This document shows positions 50,416 through 59,071 of a stretch of 64,000 nucleotides of DNA, one piece after another. Positions within the stretch are counted from its first letter, which is position 1. Each line of letters begins with the position of its first letter. The stretch covers positions 1-64,000 of the forward strand of contig NZ_JANAIF010000006.1 of NCBI RefSeq assembly GCF_024721015.1, read 5' to 3'. This DNA comes from Xenorhabdus bovienii. Its GTDB lineage: Bacteria; Pseudomonadota; Gammaproteobacteria; Enterobacterales; Enterobacteriaceae. The notes beneath the pieces were generated by a model, which had not been told where the DNA came from, did no database searches, and worked only from the letters and a program-made list of their open reading frames with translations. A program made the translations under genes and the position numbers.

Positions 50416-51468
50416 TTACTTCAACATATTGTATTGCGATGCCAGATTATCAAGAAAATCCAATTGGCTGTTGATCAGGCTGGTTAGATCTTTCTGATTG
50501 ATTTGGCTGCCCGATAAATTTCGTAGTTGATTGGCGAATGAATTCCACGCTTGTTCCAGTTTGACCGCTTCAGCGAGGAGAATTGTGCGCTCTTCGTCGA
50601 TTTGTATCGTATCTGTTATGCCAGAAAGACGTTGCTCTGTTTCCTGTAACGTGGTTTTCAGAGTGTCAGATTCTTTGGTCAACTGATCTATTTGTTCACT
50701 GAGTTTAACTCGAGCGTCAGCCAGCTCCGCATATTTCAGCCCTTCGGAGACTTTGCCCAGTATTTTTCTGGCTATCTCCACACCTTGTTTAATCGCCTGT
50801 TTGATGGCTTCTTTTTTAGGCTGGGTGAAATCCAATTTATCGATGTCATTGCCGCTGGGGATAAAGTCTTTAAACATATCCGCAATATTATTCTGGCGGA
50901 TAACATCCTGACTTTCGATAATTTTAGCCCGATCCGCATCCAGTTTATTTTGTTCTGCGGCTTTCTGCTCGATAGCGCTCTGCAATTCCGTTTTTTGTGA
51001 TTGAGCTTGCGCCAGAAGGTCTCCCAGCCGCTCTGAAATCACCATATTGCGAATGTCGTTAATTTTGCCAGTCAGCTGATTCGTTTCATCACGGAAATTG
51101 GAAATAACATGATCGATATCTTTCGCCAAATTCTGAATCAATTGCTCGCGTTCTTCCAGCAGAGCACTGCGATCGTCATCATTCAGATCGGAGTCTGCCA
51201 AAGCCTCATCAATTTCAGTAATCGTTTGAAAATATTCTTGCGTGGCCAACTGTCTTAGAGTGGGTTCCAATTGCGATAGAGAACTGCGTACAGCTTCATC
51301 GAAATCACGGCAATAAAGACTTATCCGCTTGGTTTTTTCCTCGATAATTGCAATACCCGATGTTTGTCGTTGCGCCAGACGCCAGATATTATTTACCGCT
51401 TGATTCAGGGCTTTTATATTGATTTCTGGATACACGATTTCTTTTTGTGAGATGATATTTTCAGACAT
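50416..51468 (-). CDS. xaxB: Xenorhabdolysin subunit XaxB
   Basis: The 350-residue protein is almost entirely helical and coiled-coil, with heptad-rich stretches around residues 95-190 and 235-305. There is a mid-protein segment MFKDFIPSGNDIDKLDFTQP. It has no classical signal peptide. Its size (about 39 kDa), order after a 408-residue partner and general pattern match XaxB of the alpha-xenorhabdolysin binary toxin. In that toxin, A and B subunits assemble into ClyA-like alpha-helical pores that lyse insect and mammalian cells. AAGGA lies eight bases before the start. Identification is by recognition of the pair, not by search. Confidence 0.8.
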   Translation of the reverse strand: MSENIISQKEIVYPEINIKALNQAVNNIWRLAQRQTSGIAIIEEKTKRISLYCRDFDEAVRSSLSQLEPTLRQLATQEYFQTITEIDEALADSDLNDDDRSALLEEREQLIQNLAKDIDHVISNFRDETNQLTGKINDIRNMVISERLGDLLAQAQSQKTELQSAIEQKAAEQNKLDADRAKIIESQDVIRQNNIADMFKDFIPSGNDIDKLDFTQPKKEAIKQAIKQGVEIARKILGKVSEGLKYAELADARVKLSEQIDQLTKESDTLKTTLQETEQRLSGITDTIQIDEERTILLAEAVKLEQAWNSFANQLRNLSGSQINQKDLTSLINSQLDFLDNLASQYNMLK

Positions 51469-51510
51469 TTTACAATTCCTTGTTATTTTATAAGCAATTC
51501 TGAGAGGAGA

Positions 51511-52737
51511 TTAGCTATTGAGCTTTTTATATTCTGCCAAGGCTTCATCGAAAATTTTAACTAATTGCGCAGCAGAACCTTGAACTTCTGTCCAAGGACT
51601 AATCACTTGTTTGAATGCTATCACGAAAGAGGTGAGTTTCAGTGCATCTTTAATTTCGGCAAATTTATCCTTGGAGGTATTAATTTGAGTCAGCATGTTG
51701 CTCCACATAAAGTCCAGGTGGTTCAGAGCAACTTCCGCATCCAGCATGCGGATATCAATGTCACCAAACTGTAAGGCCAAATTTTGAATAGACGTTTGTA
51801 ATGCGCTTTTACCTTTAACTTGATCTTGCAAACCGCTGACTTCATCAATCAGTGCATTTTTCCGTTTACGGGCTTTTTCCGCTTTGTCACCAAAAATGCT
51901 GCCGGTAATAGCCAGCCCGATAATACCGCCCGGTGCACCGGAAAATGACAAGCTAACGTATTTATCGTAGTCTTTTTTGAGTTGATCAATCTCGTTATTT
52001 TTCTCAGTGATTTTCGTATTCAAATCTTTGATCGTGGTAGAAAGATTATTATCTTTCATCAGTTTTTTCTTATTATTGACCTGTGGCTGTAATCCATCAG
52101 CTTTCTTGCCGTTTGATAACGTGCCACCAATCAGTGTGCGCTTAAAATCAGATACCGCTGTTTTGACCTGTTGAGTTTTTACCTGTTGACTCTTAATATC
52201 TTTCGCCATGCTAGTGAGGATATTTCCCAATTCGACTGATATTTCTTTATCGTCACTGGTATAAGTTATTTCAGCCAATTGCTTCTCTGTTAAATCTCCC
52301 AGCTTCGTTTTTACACGTTGAATAATCGGCATCTCGTTAATAATGCTGATTATATCTTCTCCCGTTCCGGTAATTTGTTTTCCCGCGCTTTCCAGGTTGA
52401 TACTCTGCTGCTGAACATCCTCTTCCACGCCGCTCCAGCTAAGTGCATGGTTATGAATTTCTTTAAACAAATCGGTAATATCTGCGGGTTTCAATCCAGC
52501 GATATCAATATCATTGTAACCGATATAACTCTTTACGGTTTCCAAAGTAAAAGGGAGTGACAAACTTTGTTTAACATATGATTTAATACGAATAAGGTCT
52601 TCTTTAGTAAAGATTCCACCAGGACGGGCTACACCGTCGATTTGGCTCGTCAATAATTTTAAGGTGATGGCGGGAAGCTCTGCTCCATTTATCGTACTTT
52701 CTGCTGAAAACTGACTTAATGACATATCGTTATCCAT
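51511..52737 (-). CDS. xaxA: Xenorhabdolysin subunit XaxA
   Basis: The 408-residue protein is helical. Coiled-coil segments flank a single hydrophobic hairpin-like stretch (residues 261-283, containing GAPGGIIGLAITGSIFG), followed by a very basic segment (EKARKRK). This is the ClyA/Xax layout: a long five-helix-bundle tail and a membrane-inserting head. The length fits the 45-kDa XaxA. It lacks a signal peptide, so release probably needs lysis or a dedicated route. The xaxB gene follows after 42 bases in one operon. An alternative start at codon 5 has a slightly better ribosome binding site (GGA). Confidence 0.82.
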   Translation of the reverse strand: MDNDMSLSQFSAESTINGAELPAITLKLLTSQIDGVARPGGIFTKEDLIRIKSYVKQSLSLPFTLETVKSYIGYNDIDIAGLKPADITDLFKEIHNHALSWSGVEEDVQQQSINLESAGKQITGTGEDIISIINEMPIIQRVKTKLGDLTEKQLAEITYTSDDKEISVELGNILTSMAKDIKSQQVKTQQVKTAVSDFKRTLIGGTLSNGKKADGLQPQVNNKKKLMKDNNLSTTIKDLNTKITEKNNEIDQLKKDYDKYVSLSFSGAPGGIIGLAITGSIFGDKAEKARKRKNALIDEVSGLQDQVKGKSALQTSIQNLALQFGDIDIRMLDAEVALNHLDFMWSNMLTQINTSKDKFAEIKDALKLTSFVIAFKQVISPWTEVQGSAAQLVKIFDEALAEYKKLNS

Positions 52738-53431
52738 TAGTGATGATTATTTAAATAAAAATGGTCAATATATTAAGATAAAAACAAAGCACACCAATAT
52801 CCATAACAATTAAGTTAGTATTGTTTCTTCATGAGTTACCTTAATTGAGGATTAATATACCTTTGTATTTTTCCATCTGGAAATAATTTTATTTCAATAT
52901 GTTATTAAATGAGTATTTACGTTGCCGTTAATGCGAAAAGGTAGTTCTTTTATCCACAAATATATCTTAATCCGGTAGTTTTGTTTTATTTATTTTTATT
53001 AAATAAGCATCTCAATATAAATAAAATTAGATTTATTTATTATTTCCTTAACGGAAACTATTGGATTATTTTATTATTACTCAATTTCTGGTGGTTTTAA
53101 ATCATATTATAGTAAGGGTTATCACTCACTATTTCCATATAGTTAAAGTGGATATAATATAGGTAAGGAGTAAAATAATACCTCGATATAAGGATATAGA
53201 ATAATTTTCCAAAAAAGAATTATTCAATTCCATATTTGGTGTTTTCAACAAACCTGTTTTTATATAAAGTCTAATTTAATTTGGTGAATGTTAAGGGATA
53301 AATTATTATTTAATGATTCTCTATTTATTATGAAAATATCACCAATAGTTTATTTTAAATATTAATTTAATAACCAATAAATCCTCATAATATAAGAGTC
53401 ATGATGACTTAATCTAAATTTTAGATAAAAA
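52738..53431. other. AT-rich region upstream of xaxA
   Basis: About 700 bases lie between xaxA and the exbD terminator. It is strongly AT-rich, with no open frame that looks coding. It must contain the xaxAB promoter. I see no recognisable operator, integrase remnant or direct repeat marking an island boundary. Confidence 0.5.
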
Positions 53432-53472
53432 AAATCAAACTGCCCGATATCACTATTCGGGCAGTTTGATTT
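53432..53472 (-). terminator. Rho-independent terminator after exbD
   Basis: A perfect 16-bp stem, AAATCAAACTGCCCGA with its complement, has a 9-base loop. On the minus strand it is followed by eight T. It ends the exbB-exbD transcript. Confidence 0.93.
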
Positions 53473-53499
53473 CATTTTCAGATAAGGCGCTAATGAAAC

Positions 53500-53925
53500 T
53501 TATTGAGCGGCAACGGTTTCCATTCCTACCAAGCCAACTTTGAGATAGCCCGCTTTACGCAGGGAATCCATCACACTCATCAAGGTTTCATAATCCACCG
53601 TCTTATCCGCTTGGAAGAAAATCGTGGTTTCTTTATTGAACTGAGTTGTCTGATCCAATACTGAAGAGAGCTTGTCACGCTCAATCAACTGCTCACCGAC
53701 ATATAACTGATGATCCGCTTTCACGGTCAGAAAGACCGGTTTCTCTGGTCGCGGTTGTGGTTTAGCTGACGATGCCGGTAAATCTACCTTAATATCTACC
53801 GTTGCCAAGGGTGCTGCCACCATGAAAATAATCAGCAGCACCAACATCACGTCAATAAATGGCGTGACGTTAATCTCATGCAATTCACCGCTATCGTCCA
53901 AATCTTCATTAAGACGTATCGCCAT
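53500..53925 (-). CDS. exbD: TonB-system energiser subunit ExbD
   Basis: The 141-residue inner-membrane protein has one N-terminal helix after INVTPFIDVMLVLLIIFMVA, with the conserved proton-conducting Asp in FIDVMLV. A periplasmic domain ends KVGLVGMETVAAQ. With ExbB it uses the proton gradient to drive TonB and outer-membrane uptake of iron complexes and vitamin B12. It lies 6 bases after exbB, so the two are co-transcribed. The Fur-box-like sequence before exbB would place the pair under iron control. Confidence 0.95.
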   Translation of the reverse strand: MAIRLNEDLDDSGELHEINVTPFIDVMLVLLIIFMVAAPLATVDIKVDLPASSAKPQPRPEKPVFLTVKADHQLYVGEQLIERDKLSSVLDQTTQFNKETTIFFQADKTVDYETLMSVMDSLRKAGYLKVGLVGMETVAAQ

Positions 53926-53931
53926 AATTGA

Positions 53932-54924
53932 TTACCTTGCTTCTGCTTTTTCTGCTTTGCTGTCAGCCAGATCAAGATCACGACCCAGCAACAAAATTGC
54001 CTGTGCCGCCATATCCCCTACTTGACCACGGTATGACGAAATAACACGGGCAAAAACGTTATAGATGACTACCGCTGGGATTGCTGCCACCAGACCCAGT
54101 GCGGTCGCCAGCAATGCTTCTGCGATACCTGGAGCAACAACGGCCAAATTAGTGGTCTGTGAGTGGGCGATACCGATGAAGCTGTTCATAATCCCCCACA
54201 CTGTACCGAACAGGCCGACAAACGGTGAAATGGCACCAATGGTCGCCAGATAGCCGTTACCACGCCCCATATGGCGGCTGATTGCAGCAACCGCACGCTC
54301 CATGCGGAATGAAGTACGTTCTTTGGTGCCTGATTTGTCAGTGCTTGCAGCAGACAGAGCGCGTTCAGACTGAGCTTCACTCAACAACAGACGGCTGATA
54401 CTTTGCTTGCCGAAATCTGAAGCAATTTTCGCTGCCACATCCAGATTGGCTGCATCAGCCAATGCCCATTGTTCCTTGCGTAAACGGCGACGAGCAATTA
54501 AAAGTTCAGTACCTTTGGAGAAAAAGAGCGCCCATGTAATGACAGAAGCGATCACCAACCCCAACATAACGGTTTTTACTACCGCATCCGCATTTTGATA
54601 CATGCCCCAAACGGAAAGATCCGTTGCAAAACCACCGGACAGGCTTTCAGATTCGTCCACAAGTTCAGTAGATTTCGTTTCAGCCGCGGGTTGAACATCA
54701 GCTTTCTGGGCATCAGTTTTCGGTTCACCCGCTTGCTGTGCTTCAGTTTTTGGAACATCTACCTGCGGAGCGGTAGAAAGTGCGGGTGCGGATGTTGCCG
54801 GAGCGGCTACCTGGACGGCTGCCTGATTTTCTGGCGAAGTCGCTGTTGTGACGGGTACTGTATCAGCCCATGCTGAACCGGTTAATCCGAGTGCCAATAG
54901 AATAGAAGCTGTCAAATTACGCAT
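53932..54924 (-). CDS. exbB: TonB-system energiser subunit ExbB, long form
   Basis: From residue about 102 onward (TDLSVWGMYQNADAVVKTVM) the protein aligns with E. coli ExbB, including RGNGYLATIGAISPFVGLFG, TVWGIMNSFIGIA and AVVAPGIAEALLATALGLVA. The first hundred residues are an extension missing from E. coli. It has a signal-peptide-like start, MRNLTASILLALGLTGSAWA, then an Ala/Pro/Thr/Lys-rich periplasmic stretch. Such extended ExbB proteins occur in several Gammaproteobacteria. The total of 330 residues therefore looks genuine. It precedes exbD. Confidence 0.94.
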   Translation of the reverse strand: MRNLTASILLALGLTGSAWADTVPVTTATSPENQAAVQVAAPATSAPALSTAPQVDVPKTEAQQAGEPKTDAQKADVQPAAETKSTELVDESESLSGGFATDLSVWGMYQNADAVVKTVMLGLVIASVITWALFFSKGTELLIARRRLRKEQWALADAANLDVAAKIASDFGKQSISRLLLSEAQSERALSAASTDKSGTKERTSFRMERAVAAISRHMGRGNGYLATIGAISPFVGLFGTVWGIMNSFIGIAHSQTTNLAVVAPGIAEALLATALGLVAAIPAVVIYNVFARVISSYRGQVGDMAAQAILLLGRDLDLADSKAEKAEAR

Positions 54925-55073
54925 CAGTTAGCCTTACTCTCTTTCTTGTGAATTCTGTTACTTAGCAATGAATTGTATTTACGCATCTTGCTAATCCTAA
55001 TATGCCCTGAATCAGGCTTCTCATTACGAGGGGAGAAAGTCCGACGCAAATGATATCAGACATTGAGCGATTT

Positions 55074-55094
55074 GATAGTAATTATCATTACTAT
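55074..55094. promoter_or_regulatory. Fur-box-like palindrome upstream of exbB
   Basis: The sequence GATAGTAATTATCATTACTAT contains the perfect inverted repeat ATAGTAAT/ATTACTAT around TATC and matches most positions of the Fur consensus (GATAATGATAATCATTATC). It lies 150 bases before the exbB start and about 180 bases before the divergent metC start. Iron repression of exbBD is the likely role. Confidence 0.75.
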
Positions 55095-55272
55095 TTAACA
55101 AAAAAGTGATAATTAAAGGAATAATTTCATCAAAGTGTTCTTCTGTTTCCATTTCAGATCACCTTGAATTTTCGTCAAGTTGTTCGAATCTCTTTGCACA
55201 AACTGCCCTAAATCTTTTAAGTTGCTAATCATTATTCGAACAATCAGCGACCGGCAGCTAAGGGAAAATCAT

Positions 55273-56466
55273 ATGACCGAAAAGAAACTGGAGACCTTAT
55301 TGGTCAGTACAGGCAGAAAGAAAAAATATACCCAAGGTGCTGTCAATCCCCTCATCCAACGCACTTCATCCATCATTTTCGACACCGTCGAAGACCTGAA
55401 ACATGCGTTGAAAAACCGGGCTAAGGGTGAGTTATTCTATGGACGCCGTGGCACGCTGACTCATTTCGCCTTTCAGGAAGCGATGGCGGAGCTAGAAGGC
55501 GGCGCAGGCTGTGCTCTCTATCCTTCCGGCGCGGCAGCGATCACCCATGCGATTCTGGCCTTTGTGGCAACAGGCGATCATGTTCTGCTGACAGGGAGTG
55601 CTTATGAACCGACGCAAGATTTCTGTAATCACATTCTCAAAAAGATGGGCATTTCCACTGATTATTTTGACCCGATGATCGGAGAAGGGATTACATCACT
55701 GATTAAGCCAAACACAACAGTCGTCTTTCTTGAATCCCCCGGCTCCCTCACTATGGAGGTGCAGGATATTCCGGCCATTGTGCGCGCTATCCGCCAGATC
55801 AATCCTGAGATTGTCATTATCATCGATAATACGTGGGCGGCCGGCATTCTCTTTAAGGCGCTGGATTTTGGCATCGATATTTCCATCCAATCGGCCACAA
55901 AATATATCATTGGCCATTCAGACGGCATGCTGGGAACAGCGGTCGCTAATGCACGCTGCTGGGATCAACTCAGAGAAAGTTCGTATCTACTGGGTCAAAT
56001 TGCCGATCCCGATACGGTTTATACGGCAACCCGTGGATTGCGTACACTGGCAATTCGCTTAAAACATCATGAAGAGAGCAGCCTACACATCGCCAAATGG
56101 CTCGCCCAGCGGCCAGAAGTCGCCGAAGTTTATCACCCCGCTTTGCCTTCTTGTCCGGGGCATCATTATTTCCAGCGTGATTTCACCGGCACCAGCGGGC
56201 TATTTTCCTTCCTGCTGAAAGTCGAACTAACCCCTCAGCAATTCGCTGAGTATCTGGATAATTTACATCATTTCAAAATGGCATTTTCATGGGGCGGATT
56301 TGAATCCTTGATTCTGGGTATTCAGCCTGACATGCTCACTGCGCTGCGTCGATACAACCCCCTCAAAAAGACGGGAACATTATTCCGCGTGCATATTGGG
56401 TTGGAAAACCCACAAGACCTGATTGATGATCTGTCAGCCGGTTTTGCCCGTATTGCACCTCTTTAG
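55273..56466 (+). CDS. metC: Cystathionine beta-lyase
   Basis: MetC splits cystathionine to homocysteine, pyruvate and ammonia in methionine synthesis. The chosen start at 55273 gives 397 residues (E. coli 395) beginning [17 protein letters not shown]. The frame is open for 31 further codons upstream, but those are not conserved. Motifs are [30 protein letters not shown] and [20 protein letters not shown]. The PLP lysine is in [15 protein letters not shown] near residue 212. It is divergent from exbB, as in E. coli, and yghB follows. Confidence 0.96.
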   Translation: MTEKKLETLLVSTGRKKKYTQGAVNPLIQRTSSIIFDTVEDLKHALKNRAKGELFYGRRGTLTHFAFQEAMAELEGGAGCALYPSGAAAITHAILAFVATGDHVLLTGSAYEPTQDFCNHILKKMGISTDYFDPMIGEGITSLIKPNTTVVFLESPGSLTMEVQDIPAIVRAIRQINPEIVIIIDNTWAAGILFKALDFGIDISIQSATKYIIGHSDGMLGTAVANARCWDQLRESSYLLGQIADPDTVYTATRGLRTLAIRLKHHEESSLHIAKWLAQRPEVAEVYHPALPSCPGHHYFQRDFTGTSGLFSFLLKVELTPQQFAEYLDNLHHFKMAFSWGGFESLILGIQPDMLTALRRYNPLKKTGTLFRVHIGLENPQDLIDDLSAGFARIAPL

Positions 56467-56661
56467 CCCCAAAAGACCGTACTCCAGAAATCTTTACAAA
56501 AATCATGGCTGTCTTTCTATTGCAGATAGCCACGGTTGATTTCCTCTCTTCATAAACTGAATCAAACCCGATGCTGAATCAAATCAACTCCCCTTCCGCG
56601 TTTTTGCGGTACACTGGTTGGCATGTATTTTTAATGACTCGCAGAAATTACAGGATAAATA

Positions 56662-57333
56662 ATGGAAAAGTTAAGCGAGATCATGCATGCACTCTGGCAA
56701 CATGATTTTACCCAACTCACCAATCCCGAGGTCATCTGGATTATTTATGGTGTCCTCTTTGTCACTCTGGTTCTGGAAAACGGCTTGCTGCCAGCCGCTT
56801 TTTTACCCGGCGATACCCTGCTGGTACTTTCTGGCGCCCTGATTGCCAAAGGCGTCATGAGCTTCATCCCTACGGTTATATTGCTGACCATCGCCGCCAG
56901 TCTGGGATGCTGGCTGGGTTACTTACAGGGGCGCTGGCTCGGCCATACTCGAATTGTCAAAAACTGGCTTGCCCAGCTTCCTGTGCAATATCGCGAGCGT
57001 GCCCACGTATTGTTTGCTAAACATGGCTTGGCCGCTTTGCTTGTCGGACGCTTTTTAGCCTTTGTCCGCACTCTCCTGCCAACATTTGCCGGTATTTCTG
57101 GTCTAAATAGTAAACGTTTTCAATTTTTTAATTGGTTAAGTGGCTTCTTATGGGTCATGATTATCGTGAGTTTTGGCTATATCTTGAATCAGATCCCCTT
57201 CGTTAAAGCACATCAGGATCTGGTCATGAATATTTTGATGATCCTGCCTGTCATTCTGTTGTTCAGCGGGCTTTTCGCTTCTCTGTTGATGTACTGGCGT
57301 CACAAAAAGACATCATCAAAAAAAAGTAAGTAA
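56662..57333 (+). CDS. yghB: DedA-family inner-membrane protein YghB
   Basis: The 223-residue membrane protein (E. coli YghB 219) carries the DedA signatures [20 protein letters not shown] near residue 40 and [20 protein letters not shown] near residue 132. The conserved glutamate, aspartate and arginines are present. DedA proteins are linked to lipid-carrier recycling and membrane homeostasis; in E. coli YghB and YqjA together are needed for division at high temperature. It lies between metC and dkgA, as in E. coli. AGGAT precedes the start. Confidence 0.94.
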   Translation: MEKLSEIMHALWQHDFTQLTNPEVIWIIYGVLFVTLVLENGLLPAAFLPGDTLLVLSGALIAKGVMSFIPTVILLTIAASLGCWLGYLQGRWLGHTRIVKNWLAQLPVQYRERAHVLFAKHGLAALLVGRFLAFVRTLLPTFAGISGLNSKRFQFFNWLSGFLWVMIIVSFGYILNQIPFVKAHQDLVMNILMILPVILLFSGLFASLLMYWRHKKTSSKKSK

Positions 57334-57520
57334 ACATACTTGTCGCTTACCTCTATTTAAAATACTGTCGGTATAGCCAAAAACTTACCTATTTCACTAA
57401 CCATATTTCGGTTGTCATTCATCATAAAACTGATGATAAACAATACATTGCATCACGTTTTATTTATCCCGAAGTCGTTATACTCGATCCAGAAGTGACG
57501 TAACCTAAAGGAGATAAAAA

Positions 57521-58360
57521 ATGGATCAGCAGACAATTATTAAGCTCGTTGATGGCAATCTTATGCCACAATTGGGGCTAGGCGTTTGGCAAGCGAGTAA
57601 TGATCAGGTTGTTAAAGCTGTTCGCACTGCCCTGGAGGTTGGCTATCGTTCCATTGATACTGCGGCGATTTATCACAACGAAAGCGGAGTCGGAAAAGCA
57701 TTAAAGGAAATCGATATCCCGCGTGAAGAAATTTTCGTCACCACTAAGCTCTGGAATGATCGCCACCAAGATGCCAAAGCAGCATTAGAAGAAAGTTTGG
57801 ATAAGCTGCAACTTGATTACATCGATCTCTATTTACTTCACTGGCCTGTTCCTCATCAGGATCAATATGTTGAAGCCTGGAAGCAACTTATTGAACTGAA
57901 AGAATCTGGGCTGGCTCGTAGTATTGGTGTATGTAATTTTCACATTGAACACTTACAGAAATTGATGTCAGAAACGAGCGTCGTTCCCGCAATCAACCAA
58001 ATCGAATTGCACCCTCTGATGCAGCAAAGACAACTGCATTCATGGAATGCAACTCACCATATTACGACTGAATCCTGGAGCCCATTGTCACAAGGTGGAA
58101 AAGGCGTCTTTGACAACCCATTGGTTCAACATCTGGCCATTAAATATCAAAAAACCCCTGCGCAAATCGTGATTCGCTGGCACCTTGACTGCGGCATGAT
58201 TGCTATTCCCAAATCTGTCACGCCTTCCCGTATCAAAGAGAACTTTGATGTATTTGATTTCAGATTGGAAAAAGAAGATTTAACGGCTATGGCTGAATTG
58301 GATATTGGCAAACGCATGGGGCCAAACCCCGATACTTATACTGGCGATCACGTCAAATAA
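57521..58360 (+). CDS. dkgA: 2,5-didehydrogluconate reductase A (aldo-keto reductase)
   Basis: The 279-residue protein (E. coli DkgA 275) has the aldo-keto reductase barrel. The catalytic tetrad is Asp/Tyr in YRSIDTAAIYHNESGVGKAL, Lys in TTKLWNDRHQD and His in LYLLHWPVPHQ. NADPH-binding residues lie near IPKSVTPSRIKENFDVFDF. E. coli DkgA reduces 2,5-diketogluconate and small aldehydes such as methylglyoxal. AAGGAG lies seven bases before the start. It follows yghB; the adjacent yqhD of E. coli is not seen in this window. Confidence 0.94.
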   Translation: MDQQTIIKLVDGNLMPQLGLGVWQASNDQVVKAVRTALEVGYRSIDTAAIYHNESGVGKALKEIDIPREEIFVTTKLWNDRHQDAKAALEESLDKLQLDYIDLYLLHWPVPHQDQYVEAWKQLIELKESGLARSIGVCNFHIEHLQKLMSETSVVPAINQIELHPLMQQRQLHSWNATHHITTESWSPLSQGGKGVFDNPLVQHLAIKYQKTPAQIVIRWHLDCGMIAIPKSVTPSRIKENFDVFDFRLEKEDLTAMAELDIGKRMGPNPDTYTGDHVK

Positions 58361-58415
58361 TATAAATACGGATAAGATTCACTTGAATAAATATTCCATT
58401 GTTTAATCCATATAA

Positions 58416-58446
58416 GGCCTGAACTCGCAAAAATAGAGTTCAGGCC
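58416..58446. terminator. Hairpin after dkgA
   Basis: An 11-bp perfect stem, GGCCTGAACTC with its complement, has a 9-base A-rich loop 56 bases past the dkgA stop. It has no T tract, so it may stabilise the 3' end rather than terminate alone. The rest of the 329-base gap to the next gene is AT-rich and shows nothing else. Confidence 0.6.
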
Positions 58447-58689
58447 ATGCAAATGCTCATCCGCATCTCACGAACAAACCGCCATTCAAACACCAAAAAT
58501 CATTAGAAAAATCGATATTATAAATAATAACTATGTTGATTATTTATTTATATTGTCTGGTCTAGGCTTATTTCATTGCTTCAAACAACATTAATATAAG
58601 TGACATGCATAAAAAATGCGGCCACCATGATAGTAACCTATATTAATATTCACAAGGTTAAACTTAAATAATATTTAAGGTAAATGATA

Positions 58690-58989
58690 ATGACTTACAT
58701 CATAATTTCTTTATTAATGCTGATCCCTTTTTTCTTTTTGGTGAAACGGTTCCTATTATCAAATCATGTTCATCATAATGTATCTGGCATTATTCTGACG
58801 GTAGTTGCGATTGCTATTCATATGTATATCTTTCGCTTCGATAGAGTCCCGATTGTCAGCGTTTCCATTCCCAATATCGTCGCTTACGGCTCTATCGTGA
58901 TTGCACTGTTACATGGCATGATCTATTCCGTCTGCTTTAGACTGTATTTTGACAAGGGATATTATGATGAGCATTCAAGGAGTGATTAA
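58690..58989 (+). CDS. Small integral membrane protein of unknown function
   Basis: From the start at 58690, nine bases after AAGG, the protein has 99 residues (an ATG at 58684 would add two). Three hydrophobic segments are visible: TYIIISLLMLIPFFFLV at the N-terminus, VSGIILTVVAIAIHMYIF around residue 32, and IVAYGSIVIALLHGMIYSVC around residue 65. A charged tail YYDEHSRSD follows. I do not recognise the family. A clear ribosome binding site and a terminator directly after the stop support a real monocistronic gene. It is convergent with carB. Confidence 0.65.
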   Translation: MTYIIISLLMLIPFFFLVKRFLLSNHVHHNVSGIILTVVAIAIHMYIFRFDRVPIVSVSIPNIVAYGSIVIALLHGMIYSVCFRLYFDKGYYDEHSRSD

Positions 58990-58994
58990 TAAAT

Positions 58995-59041
58995 CGGCTT
59001 CCCTACTCGTTGGATAATCAACTTTGGGGAAGCCGTCTTTT
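58995..59041 (+). terminator. Rho-independent terminator after the small membrane protein gene
   Basis: A 9-bp stem, CGGCTTCCC (58995-59003) with GGGAAGCCG (59027-59035), is followed by TCTTTTC. It begins six bases after the stop codon. Confidence 0.8.
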
Positions 59042-59071
59042 CAGCAGGATACTGTCAAAGCTGACGGTATT

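Noticed and set aside
50416..52737. The two coiled-coil proteins as SMC or chromosome-partition proteins
   Set aside because: No ATPase motifs, a single hydrophobic head segment in the first, and sizes and order that fit the XaxA-XaxB toxin pair better.
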